The notes beneath the pieces were generated by a model. It made no database searches, was not told the DNA's origin, and saw only the letters and a list, made by a program, of their open reading frames with translations. Made by a program: the position numbers and the translations under genes. From positions 12,003,690 to 12,067,689 of the forward strand of contig OZ038440.1 of NCBI GenBank assembly GCA_964036275.1: a stretch of DNA of 64,000 bases, read 5' to 3'. The DNA is from Litoditis marina. Lineage: Eukaryota; Nematoda; Chromadorea; Rhabditida; Rhabditidae. This document shows positions 35,970 through 48,550 of this stretch, piece by piece; the stretch's first letter is position 1; the number at the start of each line of letters is the position of its first letter.

Positions 35970-37347
35970 CTGAACGGCAATTAGGCATGACCGTCCTCTT
36001 GACCTTAGGTAACCGCTAAACCACCTGTCCTGTATTTAACCAGCGCCCTGGCTACCATACGCATATCAGTTTGGGCTTCTCATACAATAGATTTACAATA
36101 TCGCTCTTTGTCTTGTTATTTCTACTTGTTGTTTTTCATCTCTCTTTCTCTTTTTGAATGCTCTCTTTCTATATCTGTCTCTGCTGATTTTCACCAGTTC
36201 TCTATTTCTCGACTTCTCGCCCTATTTTTTAGTTTATACTTCTACAAATTCTCACGATTTTCTCCTTCAGATATCAAACGTTGAGCTTTTCGTATCCTTT
36301 ATCAAATTTGTGGTTGGAAAAACATGCGTAAACACAGACAATTTCTGATTCTCATTGAGCACAACGAAACTAAAAATAACACCATAGTTGATCAGGAAAG
36401 GCAGACTGAAACGACATTTTTCCCTTGTTGGCATCATCTGCTGTGCTTTTATTCCGTACTCTCTGTTTCGAGTTGTAGTTTGCGATCCGTGCAGATCATA
36501 CTACAACTCAGAATTGATCACATACTATACTCTGGCAAGTTACGTAATGTCTGTACATCCGTGGAAACTGTCGATAATTTATCCTGGTATCCAAATTGCC
36601 CGTTCACTTCCATTTACTACCAAACGTTCCGGTTTTCAAACCCTCGCCCTTCAACTCACGTTAATCGTCCAATAGCATTCAATAGCATTCAGCACTTTGT
36701 ATTCGCTCCTTTTATTATTAATCGATAGTATCAACAAGCTTCGATGTTTTTTGTTTGTATTTTATTTGAATTAGCCCATCCTTTTTATCCTTCATGAGAT
36801 TTTGCGGTTGTCCGGGATGATTTTTAGGAACATCGCAAGTTATCTAATGTGGACGAAATCATTAAATTTTCCTTATTAAAATTAGTTTTCATTGGAACAG
36901 AGTTAGTTTCACTCGAATCTAACCTAAGGAAAAGTAACACTTTCTTTTCAAAATTCTGATTTGCTTCTGCTCCGTTGTTTGGGTTTGGGTGTCACTGCCT
37001 GGCATGATGTTTTAAAACACAAATAATTTGCGCCTCAATAAGGTTAACTTGCAAACTCTTCTTAATCATGTTTCGTTTCCTCCGACCCTTTTCCCTTTTC
37101 TATACTACAAAACGCGGCTGGTCACTCTCTGCTTATGAGTATGAGTGATAGGTTGGGATCATGCGTCTCGTGCGAGGTTGGTGTAAAAACATAGGCTGAG
37201 ATAGCCTGAGGCGCCACAGAACATAAACCTTTTTACACTGGAGGCGAAATAGAAACATTTGATAAAAAGGCAGACGGTCGAGTGGTGACAGGTCCGTGGC
37301 TAGCTGTGTTCAGTTGAAACGACGCCGCCTGCTCCCTGCTCCAAAAA
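35970..37347. other. no gene seen
   Basis: Intron-like AT-rich DNA. Frames at 36324-36728 and 36388-36675 lack splice support. A minus-strand ATG with a GTGAGT donor near 36655 is too short to judge. Confidence 0.45.
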
Positions 37348-37363
37348 ATGTTCGTCGTAGTTG
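37348..37363 (+). CDS. alternative first exon 2 (MFVVV-G)
   Basis: ATG, four further codons and one G, directly before GTGAGT. It follows a comparatively GC-rich leader (GACGCCGCCTGCTCCCTGCT). Such a short exon would mean little alone. It counts because it has the same G/GTGAGT phase as its five neighbours. Confidence 0.4.
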
Positions 37364-38197
37364 GTGAGTTCAACGTTTTTGTAACACAAATCAACAAAAC
37401 ACACAAATTTGAATGAAAAACGTAAAATGAGCTTACTCAACGTTTCATTACCAACATAAAATTGAAACATTTTATTTTTTTTTCTGTAGAAATATCCATA
37501 TTTTTATATATTTTTTATTAACACGAAACAACTTGCGTTACTTCTCCACGAACTTCTAAATAGTGAAGTAAACAGTATTTTCACGATGGCAGTTGTCTAA
37601 CAATTCTCTCAATTGTAGATAGTTGTATCTGAATTAATCCAATGATGCGTATAACAATAACAATACACGATCTGGTGCCAAAATCTTGCTGTCAGAGACA
37701 GCGAGAGAGTGGGTGGAAGTGAGAGGCGCAGACCGGCTGCCTGTTAATCCCAATTGGGTGTAGCTGGTTGACCTCAAGAGGTGCCCTCCTTCTTTATCTG
37801 CTATATGCTCTCTATCGGCAGTGACCCCATCTTTGTGGTAGTTTGATTCCGATGCGCGATTCCGATGCGCGTTCACGACTTTCGAAAAGCAACGAGATCA
37901 AACTACAAAAAATCAAGAAAACACCGAGACTTGCTTCGGGAAAAGCTCACTCTATGGTCTATTTCTTGCCCACACAGAATTCTCATTTACACAATGTGAA
38001 TGCACTTGAATAGTAGTATGGCTCTTTCCAATACAGCCATAACGGTGTATGTTTCCTTAGCTCGCTGTGTTTGTAGTTTGATCTTGTTGCTTTTCGGTCA
38101 AAACTAGTATTTTCTGTCGTATATCGGATTTAAACCACAACTCATGATCGGGCAACCACTATACTGTAGGAGTCTAGGTGAGAATGGAAAGGACTCC
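37364..38197. other. no gene seen
   Basis: Contains GATCAAACTACAA near 37897 and its reverse, TTTGTAGTTTGATC, near 38070, members of a dispersed motif. No exon supported. Confidence 0.45.
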
Positions 38198-38337
38198 ATA
38201 CTGTTAGTCAATTGCACAGCGCACAGTCTCTTAAAACATCTTTAACACATGCAGAACTCAAAAACGTGCAATGAAAAGTGCAAGATGCCTCATTAGAATG
38301 ATAACGTTACGTGACTATTCAATTTACTTCTAGTATA
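38198..38337 (+). mobile_element. MITE family A, copy 3 (intact)
   Basis: Forward copy, ATACTGTTAGTCAATTGCAC to CTTCTAGTATA. It shows the uninterrupted middle GCCTCATTAGAATG...TTACGTGACTATT and so serves as reference for the split copy at 43491/50034. Confidence 0.75.
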
Positions 38338-39470
38338 TCTGGTTGACCTCAACCGCCCTCCTTATTTATCCGCCTTGCCCCTTATTTGTCCTGGCCATAT
38401 GGCAAATCTATCCTTTCTTATGACTATAGACTGTGACTGTCACGTATTTGTTTACCCCCCAATTATCCAGTTGTTTCATGTTTTGTTTTCACCCAGAAAA
38501 CAATTATCATCCTGAGAGCAGCTACACACACATAATTATACTAACACTCAGTTTTACTTTCCTTGAACTTCTCACTCGCTCACAGTCAAAAGTTGACTTT
38601 TTATTAAGTTACATCCTAATTTAGCAAATTCTCTCTACCTTTATTGACTTTATCTTATTGTTTCACTTACTGCTTCATATAAAACACATGATTTCATAAT
38701 TTTTGAACTTTTCAAACTTCATGTTGCTCGTGTAGTCACTAAGATCACATGTTGTGTCAGCTCCATCTAAATGTTCGTTTCTTTTTGAATTTCTGATTTC
38801 GATTATGTGTCTTTGCACTTTTTCAAAGAATGTGGAATATTCGCAACCTTCACAGTCTTTGTTCATATTGACTGACATTCGGCTCCAAAATGCCCTTATT
38901 CACTCTCTTCTTTTTACTTTAAAAAATACAAAACTTGTGCATTCGTGTGTCATAACCAAACGTAGATAACTTGTTCCATGGGAGTGCTTTGTCAGTTATT
39001 TTTCAATAGATGTTTCTATATTGTATTAAATCAGGCCAGTGAGTCGTTTACACTTAAACTGGCGAGTGGCATTTTCTCAAACAAAAAAGGTGCCCTTTGA
39101 GACAGACTTGTTTTGCCATAGGCAGTTGGTCAGTATCAAATTTCGGCGCTTGAAAACAAGGAATTTCGGATCACTCATTTTCTGACACTTTTTTATATCA
39201 CAAACTTTCAGATAATTTTCATAAATGAGTTTTCAAAATACAACTAAGTCCTTTTCGAAAGCTTATACAAACTTTACGTGAGTTACGCGAAAACTTGAGG
39301 TAACACCCACACTTTGTTATTTAATTGGTACTTCGAACGAACGTTTAGGGATGGAAACTGATCTGATTTGATGGTTTTCCACAATCCTTTCTCTTTTCGA
39401 TAATCATAGTGTCCACCTTACTTTTTCTCTTTTTTTGTGCCATAATTGTTGATAGTGGGCGGCGGCTCAC
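38338..39470. other. no gene seen
   Basis: AT-rich, no supported + strand exon. The minus-strand frame from the exon at 39471 stays open to a stop at 39345, giving an unspliced reading of 57 codons as an alternative. Confidence 0.45.
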
Positions 39471-39518
39471 CCCTCTTCCAGTCTTTTTCTCACTTGAAGA
39501 GTCCCCCGATTCGGTCAT
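39471..39518 (-). CDS. candidate minus-strand first exon
   Basis: The acceptor CTTTCAG lies at 39528, then nine bases and ATG, giving MTESGDSSSEKKTGRG before a GTGAGC donor. The acceptor so close to the ATG looks like a trans-splice site. The phase-0 end fits the acidic minus-strand exon at 35832-35969. If unspliced, the frame runs on to 39345 as a basic 57-residue protein. Product unknown. Confidence 0.4.
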
Positions 39519-39527
39519 GATTATGGT

Positions 39528-41188
39528 CTGAAAGGAAAGAAAACGGACCATTTTCCCACCCTTTTGACCCACTTCTGTCGAACTAACTATTCTACCAACT
39601 GTTCAATGTTTGGTTTTTAGTCAAACTCACTAAGTTTTTCCAGTGAATCATTTGCGACCATTTGACTTAACTAACACGTCAGAGATAGTAGTAACGTCTG
39701 GTGTTTTTAGATTATTTGAAAAACAAAGACTAAACTGTAACGAAATTCTCCATCCACCCCGAAACTGTCCAAGCTTTGGTCGAGAACTTAGGCTGAACAC
39801 TACAAACTGTTTTCTAGATTAACCGTTTTTGCATTAGAATTCACAAAAAAGGGAAGAAAACTTAAATATAGTTTGTTCCACCCACTCATTGTTTCACCCA
39901 CTACAGTAATATGCTCAAACTCCTAAGTCAAAGTTTGGTACGTTGAAGATTTTGGATTTTTTTCAAATTTCGTTGGTGTCTTCTGCACAATTACTACTAC
40001 AAACTCTAAACCAAAATAACAAATTATTCATTAGAAAAAGCCTCGTGATTAGTTAACGAATTACTGTTAAAGGGCATCGATTGGTGAAACAGAGTATAGA
40101 GCACTTCTTGTGTCCTTGTGTTCTTGTTTATTTGAGCATCGAGCATGTCCACTTGCCACTCGAGAAAACCGGAAGATAGCTGTTCTAAACGATTGTTATC
40201 ACTAATCGATATATCAAACTCAGCTTTCCTCTCTGAATCTGTAGTAGTACTTTGAAAACCGAGGGCCTAACTGTTAATCAAAATATTCTGTAATGTTTAC
40301 GTTCAGTCCCACTTGAGATGTATTTTGAGCAAGTATGAGCTGAGTTGAGCTGATCGTTCACTTTCTAATGTAAAAGGCACTGGCTGCATCAATTGTGTAG
40401 ATTTATTTTGAAAACCTCTTAATTCTGCAGTCGGATGGTGGTGAAAGTCGAGAATGTGTTATTTTCTGCCTTCCCAAAAAATGCCTGTGCGAGATTTCTT
40501 TAAAGTTTTTTTTCATTGTTTTTTGTAGCTGAACAAAGCAACAACATTTGTGGTACTATTTACTTTGGCGTGATAACACAGTTGTTCCAACGAGATCACA
40601 TGGGAAACTGTTCTTAACAATAATAATGTTATGTGTTGGCCGATATGTAATCATCTGATTCACTCTTACTCACTAACCTTTGCTGTCCCACCATCCTCAA
40701 TCGCAACTCCAATACTAATCGATCAATGTTTGGGGTCAAATCCTATTTCTTTCGAATCATCCCCCATGTTAGGATTTTTTTTGCAAAATGGTGTTTACTT
40801 TGATTTGATGTCCAGTTTCTCTAATTGTGTAAAATATAATTGACTCTTTTCATTTGGTTCTCAAGTTTGAGGCTGAACGCTCTCGAAAACCACGCCTTTG
40901 CAGTATCTGTATTTTTTGTAAACTAACCGCCCTGGTTGGTAGTCGAGAGAAATTGAAAATTCTATCCCCAAAATCCTGAATATGTTCTGTGAACTCATAC
41001 TTGTCCGAAATCATGTGTTGAATACACCGAAGCGTATATAACATTTTGATAATCGATTTTATGTCTCCGTTCCCGTGTTTCACGCAGTCTTAGTCATTCC
41101 CATATTCTTTGTCCATTCTGTACTTTGATCTCTGTACTGTTCTCTGCAGTTGTTCATCTACTGTCCGTGTACTTCACCCGTTTTCTAG
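39528..41188. other. no gene seen
   Basis: AT-rich intron-like DNA. The open frames at 40631-40843 (+) and 40850-41083 (-) lack splice signals. Confidence 0.45.
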
Positions 41189-41212
41189 TCATGTCCAGAC
41201 GTCTTGTCTAAA

Positions 41213-41303
41213 ATGTCATCCTGGTTTCGACGTCGTTTCACGTATCACGAGTCCTTTTTCGACCAATGTCCCAACGACGAAGATCCTGATGTTCTTCTGA
41301 GAG
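41213..41303 (+). CDS. alternative first exon 3 (MSSWFRRRF)
   Basis: 30 codons plus G, ending AGA-G/GTGAGT. The peptide begins MSSWFRRRFTYHESFFDQ and ends in an acidic DEDPD-VLLR. A TTTTCTAG acceptor at 41181-41188 lies 24 bp upstream and suits a spliced leader. A six-codon upstream frame (41191-41211) lies in the leader, and the main frame is open back to the acceptor. Codon use is clearly exon-like compared with the surroundings. Same phase as the other first exons. Confidence 0.6.
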
Positions 41304-42246
41304 GTGAGTGACTCACTGGTTTCAAACCATCTACGTTTCTAGAGTGAAATGAATAGTAACGTGAAACTCACGTGAAAGTTACAAGACAAAGTACAAGGTT
41401 CATTCGAAAGTTAGACTGTCTACTGTGGGAGTGTCAGTGGGAAAACTATATTTCCTAACCCACTCTGTGTTCTAAAGTAATATGAAAGCAACAATACTTT
41501 TCACACAAAGGAATAAACTAAAGAATTTCCACTAACAAACCACTGATCTGTAATACGTTCCACTGCTTTTTCCCCATGATCTCCCTACTCAGTTTCTGTT
41601 TGTCCTGGTTTTTCCCCCCGTATTCTTTGTAGCAAATGTTTGCTCATAACAATCGGCCAGGCTGCAACCTTGTTCCTGCATTGTTTCAATTTCCCTTTGA
41701 CAGGTCGCGTTTTCCGGTTGAAAAAAGTTCTCTATTCCCCCTCTGTTCATCTTTATGTATCTTTTCTTTTTTCTTCCTTTTTTTCTTCTCCTCATTTAAA
41801 TAACCTAATTTGTTTACTTCTGTTCTATCCTGAACTCACCAAGATCACGTAATCGCAAAAAGACTTACTTTTGAAATTGTGTGCAAGGTGTCGCCAATTG
41901 TTTTAGATAGCGCAAACAAAAAGTGTGATTCGTTACTCACAAGAGCTTTCTTATTAAATCATTAAGTTTTTTATCAACTCAAGTTCTTAAGGTCACACAT
42001 TTTCAGGTTTCCCCTAAAGTTCCTCCCCCTCTCCCGTGCATAAAAAGTGATAATTGCGTCGTTCTCATAGGTGTACGTTCGCGTGTAATTTATCTGTCCC
42101 GTTCCAATTGCCTCTAATCCGCTAAGCGCCCCTTTTTTGTACAATATATCCAATCCTGTTTCTTACCAACATTGGCCACCCGGTTCATTCAATATTGATC
42201 CCCTACAACGGGCTTTTCATCTGAAAAGTATCCTAAATATGATTCT

Positions 42247-42301
42247 ATGAGTTATTCCAATGGCTGTTGTTGCAACTGTTTTTGCGATATACTTTCGGAA
42301 G
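42247..42301 (+). CDS. alternative first exon 4, cysteine cluster
   Basis: 18 codons plus G before GTGAGT. The peptide MSYSNGCCCNCFCDILSE has five cysteines within seven residues, a pattern often palmitoylated at membrane-anchored N-termini (inference). A second ATG at 42260 in another frame would give a phase-0 exon (MAVVATVFAIYFRK). I prefer the first because it has the shared G phase. Confidence 0.5.
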
Positions 42302-43166
42302 GTGAGTTATCTTTCTCAAAGTAGTTAAAGCGGCAGAATTTGAGCATAAGTTGTTCTAGCCGGATCAAACTACATTTTCCAGTCTTCTATAAAAACGAGA
42401 GGTATCGATCTGGAGAATTATCTATCTTTAAAAAACTATTTTATGAATGTGAAAGTTGCAATAAATAGTAATATTATTGTTTACATTAAAAAATTTATAG
42501 TTCCAATGTTTTTGATTTGTGCTCTCATTGAGGGGTTCGCTTTTGCCTATCAGATTCGAATGTGTCCACTTGAAGTGGCTCAATTCACGCATCATAAATA
42601 TTAGCACAGCCATATTTCGCGCCAGAGACTGTTTAATTCCACACTTCATGACAGTACACTGCATCCGAATTTCTATTCTATAGAAGTCGCACTAGCTAGA
42701 GCATACTACATTCCTGTTTTACTCTGCCCTGTTTGTAGTTTGATGGGTGTGTTCCGGTGACAAATTTGTGAATTATGAAGTGTTTGCTAGAGACCGAACC
42801 CTTACGCACACTAGCCAGAGCACGAGCAGATACTGTTTTTCTGTTCTTATATAGCACTTTTGCAGTTTGGTCTCCGTGTGTTAGGCACAAAGACTGAGTT
42901 ATGCTGTGTTTGCAGATCAACCTGTATGTCTGGTTCGTTCTGCAGCTAATCAATTTGAGTCTTCAATTTGGAAATTATTCAAGTTTCAGTTGTTGTTCAT
43001 AGTGTTTTTGTTCTCGCCTATTTGAAAACAGAATAGGTTTTTCGTTTTCGAGTTAGTGTATAGTTTCACGCTCATAGCGGTTATAGGAATAATAGCGATG
43101 TTCAGTAGCCTTCTAACGCAGTCTTCAATCACAACCTTTATTTGACGTATCCGAACTACTTGGCAT
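42302..43166. other. no gene seen
   Basis: Contains GATCAAACTACAT near 42363 and TTTGTAGTTTGAT near 42730 of the dispersed motif group. The minus-strand frames here have no splice support. Confidence 0.45.
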
Positions 43167-43290
43167 TTAAAGTAGGACGATTATGTGCTCCAATCTCGGC
43201 GCGTCAGTCCTTTAAACTGCAATTGAAAAATGTATTGCAGTTTAAAGGACTGAAGCGTTGAGATTGGAGCACATAATCGTCCTTCTTTAA
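43167..43290. mobile_element. palindromic MITE family B, copy 1
   Basis: 124 bp, nearly a perfect hairpin. The arms TTAAAGTAGGACGATTATGT and its reverse flank a short loop (TGAAAAATGT), with inner arms GTCCTTTAAACTGCAAT. TTAA at both ends may be the target site. Four copies occur in this gene region. Confidence 0.85.
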
Positions 43291-43490
43291 CTGCAGTTAT
43301 AGGCGCCTCAGATATTTCTCGGTTTCCTTCACGTTACGAAAACATATACAAAACACAATCTCAAAAACCAGTTGCTTGACCACGCGATTTAATCATGCAA
43401 ACACAGTGTTCATTCGTCGTTGATAAGATTTGTGGGATCCACTATTATTTTCTCTCTGTCCGATCCAGCAGCGGGCTCAGCATCACGCAA

Positions 43491-43585
43491 AACTTACTAA
43501 TCAGTCAATTGCACAGTCACGTAAAAAAAGTTGAACACAGCAGAACTCAGGAACGTGCAATTACAAAATGCCCGCTGCCTCATTA
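43491..43585 (+). mobile_element. MITE family A, copy 4, left half
   Basis: CAGTCAATTGCACAGTCACGT through CAGCAGAACTCAGGAACGTG to GCCTCATTA, where the 6.4-kb TIR element begins. The missing right half follows at 50034. Confidence 0.75.
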
Positions 43586-43646
43586 TATAAGGCGGGGTCA
43601 ATTAAAAAAATTTGGAAAGTCGCCGAAAACCAGGAAACGTGCCAAA
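43586..43646 (+). repeat. left 61-bp terminal inverted repeat
   Basis: Matches 49973-50033 inverted at 59 of 61 positions. Confidence 0.9.
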
Positions 43647-45654
43647 TTTTCTGTATTTTGGTATTTCGTGAAAAATATCGCTGTTTTGTGCCGAATGAGG
43701 AGGCCGTGTCGCCCGAAATCACTCGGACACGGTGGTTGTTTTCTGTCTCTGCAATTGCCACCCGCTTGCAACTGTGGAAGATTTGTAAAGCCGGAACCAT
43801 AATTTTGAATATAAAAACAAACACATTTGTGAGGAACATTTATTACCACATCATAACAAACAGACAAACTGATCAAGGAATGAAACACTTATTACAAGAA
43901 TAAAACACATCTGACACATTTCCAACAGATATATTGCTATTTAAAAAGTTTCCAAACGAAAAAGTAATCATTTAACATGTGTCAAAGACCTATATTTCGA
44001 ATTATAGAATCCAAACAACTATTTTCGTTCTTTTTCGAGAAGAAACACATTATGAAATGTATCAATAAGAAAAGCAAAGATTTAACAGATATCAGAGCCT
44101 AAAAACTAATCTAAAATGTTTCAAATCTCTAGATTTTTGGAACCTTTCGAGACAGAGAAATGCAAACCTGACACATTCCAAAAGTTGATACAATTGAAAG
44201 ATGCCAAAAGCTACATATATATTCAAAATGTTCCAAAACAAGAAAATATGAATTTGACAAATTCCAAAACTCAAATTACAATTTGGAACGTTTCAAAGCC
44301 GTATTTTTTAGGTTTCTACAAAAAAATTGTTAGAATACTTTAGAATGAAGCAAACTAACCGTTTTTTAACACTAATTACCTTATTGTTCCATTGAAGAAC
44401 AGTGTACATTAAGCAATGAAACTATCAAACGCAAATCTGCGATTCGGAATGAATAAAACTGGTCTTCTAACCGACCTTACTGAAACTAAGTAACTTTTAC
44501 AACCTATAAGACTAAAAATAATGTAATTTATGAGAAAAAGAATCTCATACGCTACAAGCCACAATAAATTATAATAGAAAGTAGAAAACAAACAGAGTAC
44601 CGCCGAAACGGTAGAGATGCGCACAGTGCGAAGAACTGTCCCAAATTCTGGTGTAGTTTGCACGGAGTACTCCCGAATTACTGAGGTGGACGCTTCACGA
44701 GATCCCGCGAACCATACCAACATAATGGACGCCTAAAAATTATTCAATGAATGCAAAAATTAAGAAGTAGAGCTGGACACAATCAAAGTATTACAAAACC
44801 AACGACATTGTTGTTTGTTGAGCAACATATTTTTGGAAACCGGGAGTTGATAGATTTTGACTGTTTAGATGATCAAGCCTCATTTGTGTTCAGGTTCAGA
44901 TGATAGAGTGTCTATTATAAAATGATCCAAATAAACAGAAAGTTCACCTTACTATCATGTCATCTGAGAAATTAATAGAATTTGTATAGACGTTATTATT
45001 ATCTTGGCATATCGATTGTTGCTACCGTGATAAGGACAAAAAATATATGAGGAAATGAGGGGTTCGCAATGAACAATCGTCTGCTCACAAATAGATAGTA
45101 ATGGCTAAACTTCGATAAAAAATATTTTTTTGATTGAAAATGTCTAAAGTACACAGCTATTATACTTCGTTCAAATCGCGTCGACCGATGCTCATTTTTC
45201 CCTATTCCAACTCCCGATCATTTTTAGAGGCAAAAACGGTTAGAAAACGATAAGCGAGAGGCAAAATCAGTTTGCGGAGCTATTGTGTACGCTCTTAAAA
45301 TTACGCACGTTCACTTCACTACGTGACATTAAAATGTTTTACCTAAAACTTGAACCCTGAACACTCAAAAAGAACAATTAGTGTTGAAAAACTCACAATA
45401 TTTACAATGCGCTACGATGTGTTCTGGCCATCCATACTTGATCCATCCAAATGACGCCTATACTCCCTCTGGCCTGTAAAATGAACAAATACATTATATA
45501 TGAGTCATTATTACTATCACCCTAGTAAAGCTACTAGCTACTCTTTGTGTCTAAACCTGCTTGAAAGAATAAGTGCATTGTGTAGGAGAACAATAAAATG
45601 ATGAAACATGTTATTTTTGTTCCTTTTGGTGGTTACACATTACACATTTTTGTT

Positions 45655-45901
45655 CAGTGGCCGTAGTTTTTAAGCTCAAACAGCCGGGTAAGCTATTTGA
45701 GCAGAATTCAAATAATTTACCACGGACTACTCATTCACTTGCTTTGAAGTTTATCTTGCATACATGTGAAGCTAGCAAACATGCACTCAATTAGCAGAAA
45801 ATATAAAAAAAAAACACCGTAACATGAATTATAACGCGAACATTAAAATTTCGCTCAAATAGGTTACCCGCCCATTTATGCATACAAAATACGGCCACTG
45901 G
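45655..45901. mobile_element. small inverted-repeat element inside the TIR element
   Basis: CAGTGGCCGTA...CCGGGTAAGCTATTTGAGC on the left faces GCTCAAATAGGTTACCCG...TACGGCCACTG on the right, about 60-bp imperfect arms around a short AT-rich middle. Confidence 0.55.
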
Positions 45902-45970
45902 TGTCAGATATCTCTCCGAACTATACAGGGTGAATATCCGATACGACACATTTATCTTCTACATACATAA

Positions 45971-46189
45971 CACGGCGTTCTCAAGAACAGCTTTAATAAA
46001 TAAGGAACTCGCGTCCTCGATTTGAGACGCTCCGCAAATGATTCGCGTGAAAATAAGCGCGATACGCAGCGAATTAGTGTTGGCACCGTTCCAAATTGCA
46101 GTGGGATACAGTGTCCCGCCACGAAAACTTTGTGGACGGAGCTCAATACAAGTTTAATCGCAAAAATTACTGTATGCGAGAACGCCGTG
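45971..46189. repeat. short inverted repeat CACGGCGTTCTC, 219 bp apart
   Basis: CACGGCGTTCTC at 45971 and its reverse complement GAGAACGCCGTG at 46178 bound a segment richer in CG dinucleotides than its surroundings. Possibly a small MITE. Confidence 0.4.
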
Positions 46190-46783
46190 ATAAGAGTCAA
46201 ATTCCGACATTAAAAATGCAAATTTCGAGCAAAGATTTCATCTGATCATATAAAACGGTTAACTTTTAGCCCTTTTCGAGATTTTGAGGAATGTGATAAA
46301 CTAGTGACGTCATGTGCAGTTGCAAAATGCAAAACTGCAAGAATTCGCAGCATTTTGCTGCCGACTTTGGCAGCAAACGCTCGATCCGGTAGCACAATGC
46401 CTAAAACTACCCCCTTTCGCTGGTTCCGGAAACTTTATTCATCTCCCCTAATTCGACTCTTATTCAACAATAAAAACACTCCGGATTCTAGCATCAAATC
46501 TAGTGTATTTTTGATAAAATCGCGAAATCAACAATGCCAATCAACCATAAACTTACTTATGATTACTTAATTGAAATTCGAACTCATCCAATCTTCTGAG
46601 TGATAACCACACTGCCTTCATATCGGCAATTATATCTGAAAAACACAGCCGGAATATAGTAAACTTCCTAACATTAACATAAACGACAAAATCGAATGAC
46701 GAAATTGAGAATACGTGAGAAACAGAACATTATTCTGAGAAACAATTAAAAATGCGCTGTCAAATATAAAGTGAGAAACACCG

Positions 46784-46828
46784 TTTTCAGGAAAACACGG
46801 CTAGAATGTTTTCAGGAAAACACGGCTA
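46784..46828. repeat. 25-bp spaced tandem duplication
   Basis: TTTTCAGGAAAACACGGCTA occurs at 46784 and again at 46809. Confidence 0.8.
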
Positions 46829-47179
46829 AAAAACGTCAACTTCACTCGAAACAATTCTCGGGCGAGCATCATACTAATTAAATAGCTGGAGACTAATTTA
46901 TATCATGCTTTACAAACAAATTAAACAAAATAAACATGAAAGAATTACATTCAGAATAAAAATTTTGAAAAATTTCAACTTTTTAATGATAGCGTGTAAC
47001 GAAAAATGTAATGCGTAGCCTGCGCGTGTATTTTCTGCATTTTCCTGTGCACGTCTGCAGCCTTTTTTGCAAAATTTTTAAACCGAGTTATGTTATTTTT
47101 TTAATTGTTCTTTTAGACGCAATTATTCATATTTATTACTTATTTGACATGACTACATGTGTTTCTTGAAGGTTTCGGA

Positions 47180-47246
47180 ATGATCACCCGCATCACTGAC
47201 ATGCTGCGAGGCGCTCATCACAAGATGGAGTTCGAGTTTAACAAGG
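47180..47246 (+). CDS. alternative first exon 5 (MITRITDML)
   Basis: 22 codons plus G, ending AAG-G/GTGAGT. The peptide starts MITRITDMLRGAHHKMEFEF. Codon use (ATC ACC CGC ATC, GAG TTC GAG) is strongly exon-like against AT-rich flanks. An AG at 47171 (TTTCTTGAAG) might be an acceptor, in which case the exon could also be internal with the same phases. It lies inside the 6.4-kb TIR element. Confidence 0.6.
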
Positions 47247-48480
47247 GTGAGTCTTCATTCTATAATTCTTAGCTTCGTCACATCATGCAGCTTTTGCGGC
47301 TGCTTGTGGACATCTCGTTCTCGTTTTGTGGGACACAACTTGTCCCCCTGCTCGAAAATGACGCAAACCAGCCTAAACTTTAGAATTAAGCGGATGCCTA
47401 GATTTGTTTCTCCCTAGATATAGTAGACAACTTCAGAATCGAGTTGGAATTAGAAGAGGGGATAGTAATTTGCTAATTGTATGGTTATTCTCAGACATTC
47501 ATTGTTTCTATCAAATGTGTGGCTGTTAAGCAACTTTTTAAAGGTGTTAGTTTTTGATTTGTATTCAATAACAAACTTTGAAGTTCAAAAAATGTGATTC
47601 GCTTTTCAAGCCATGTTTCTAGCTTATTGTTGTTGAAAACAGTGGGGACGAGGTGTCACACACGCGAGGGCGAGTTGTCGCGTAATCTCGTAGCGCTCTA
47701 AATATAAGCCGACTTGAGTGCGGTTTTTTTCAGGTAGCTCACGGAATGTTCAATTTACTCTGATGTAGTAGTAGGAGCGAGTTAAATAAGCTATTAGTCT
47801 CAATTAGTTGAGTTGAGTACATGCAACATGCTCCATAAGTATAAGTGTCAATCAACTTAGGTCTAAACATTTGAAACTGTTTGCACTCAGTCCCATACCT
47901 TAATAAAATTGTTCGATTAGCCGGAGAAAATCGAAACGTGGGCTCCTCTTCAATTGAAAACAAGTGATATTGTCTATTTTTGATGCAAAATCAACTCTCA
48001 CGGGTCTAAGTTTAAAACGGACTAATTTTGTCGAATAGTCAAACCTTACCAGTGTATGCTCAGTTCTTCTATTTTTCTGTGAGGATTGCCGTGGAAACTT
48101 GGATAGGATAAAAAACACTACTCTAATTCATACATACACCAGTTAGGTTGAGGTCGAACTATTCGACAAGAAGAAGTGCGTTTTTATACTTAAATGCGTG
48201 AAATTTAATGATTTTGCATCGAAAGTAGAAATGTTTCCCCATTTATGGCAAAAAAGTAGCTCGTTTTTCTATTTTCCATGGCTATTCGGACAAACTTTCT
48301 GATGTATGCTCAAACCGCGATCCGCGCCATTATAAGGTTATTTTGATCAAGTTTCTTGTTTTGTAGGGTTATGACGAATGTGTATTGATTCAGACATTAT
48401 TGTTCAGTACAGTTTCTGTTTCAGATACGGACGAAGCATTATTCCCATTCGCTATTCCGGCCCAAAAGGAGTCCACTCAA

Positions 48481-48550
48481 ATGGATACCAAGCTGCTGGT
48501 CTGTCACTCGCTGCCCGGACAGTTCACTTTGTTTAGTATTTTTGACGCTG
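48481..48550 (+). CDS. alternative first exon 6 (MDTKLLVCHS)
   Basis: A TTTCTGTTTCAG acceptor at 48413-48424 precedes a 56-base leader and ATG at 48481. The peptide MDTKLLVCHSLPGQFTLFS is followed by IFDA and one G. The donor GTTTTTTT is weak. If it is not used, the frame runs to TAG at 48571. Upstream the frame is open from the acceptor, so a phase-1 internal exon following 47246 is the alternative. Also inside the TIR element. Confidence 0.45.

Noticed and set aside
44409..44723. 104-codon minus-strand frame in the TIR element
   Set aside because: The first 45 codons look somewhat exon-like, the rest is AT-rich and hydrophobic. No partner exon joins with certainty and no transposase motif is present.
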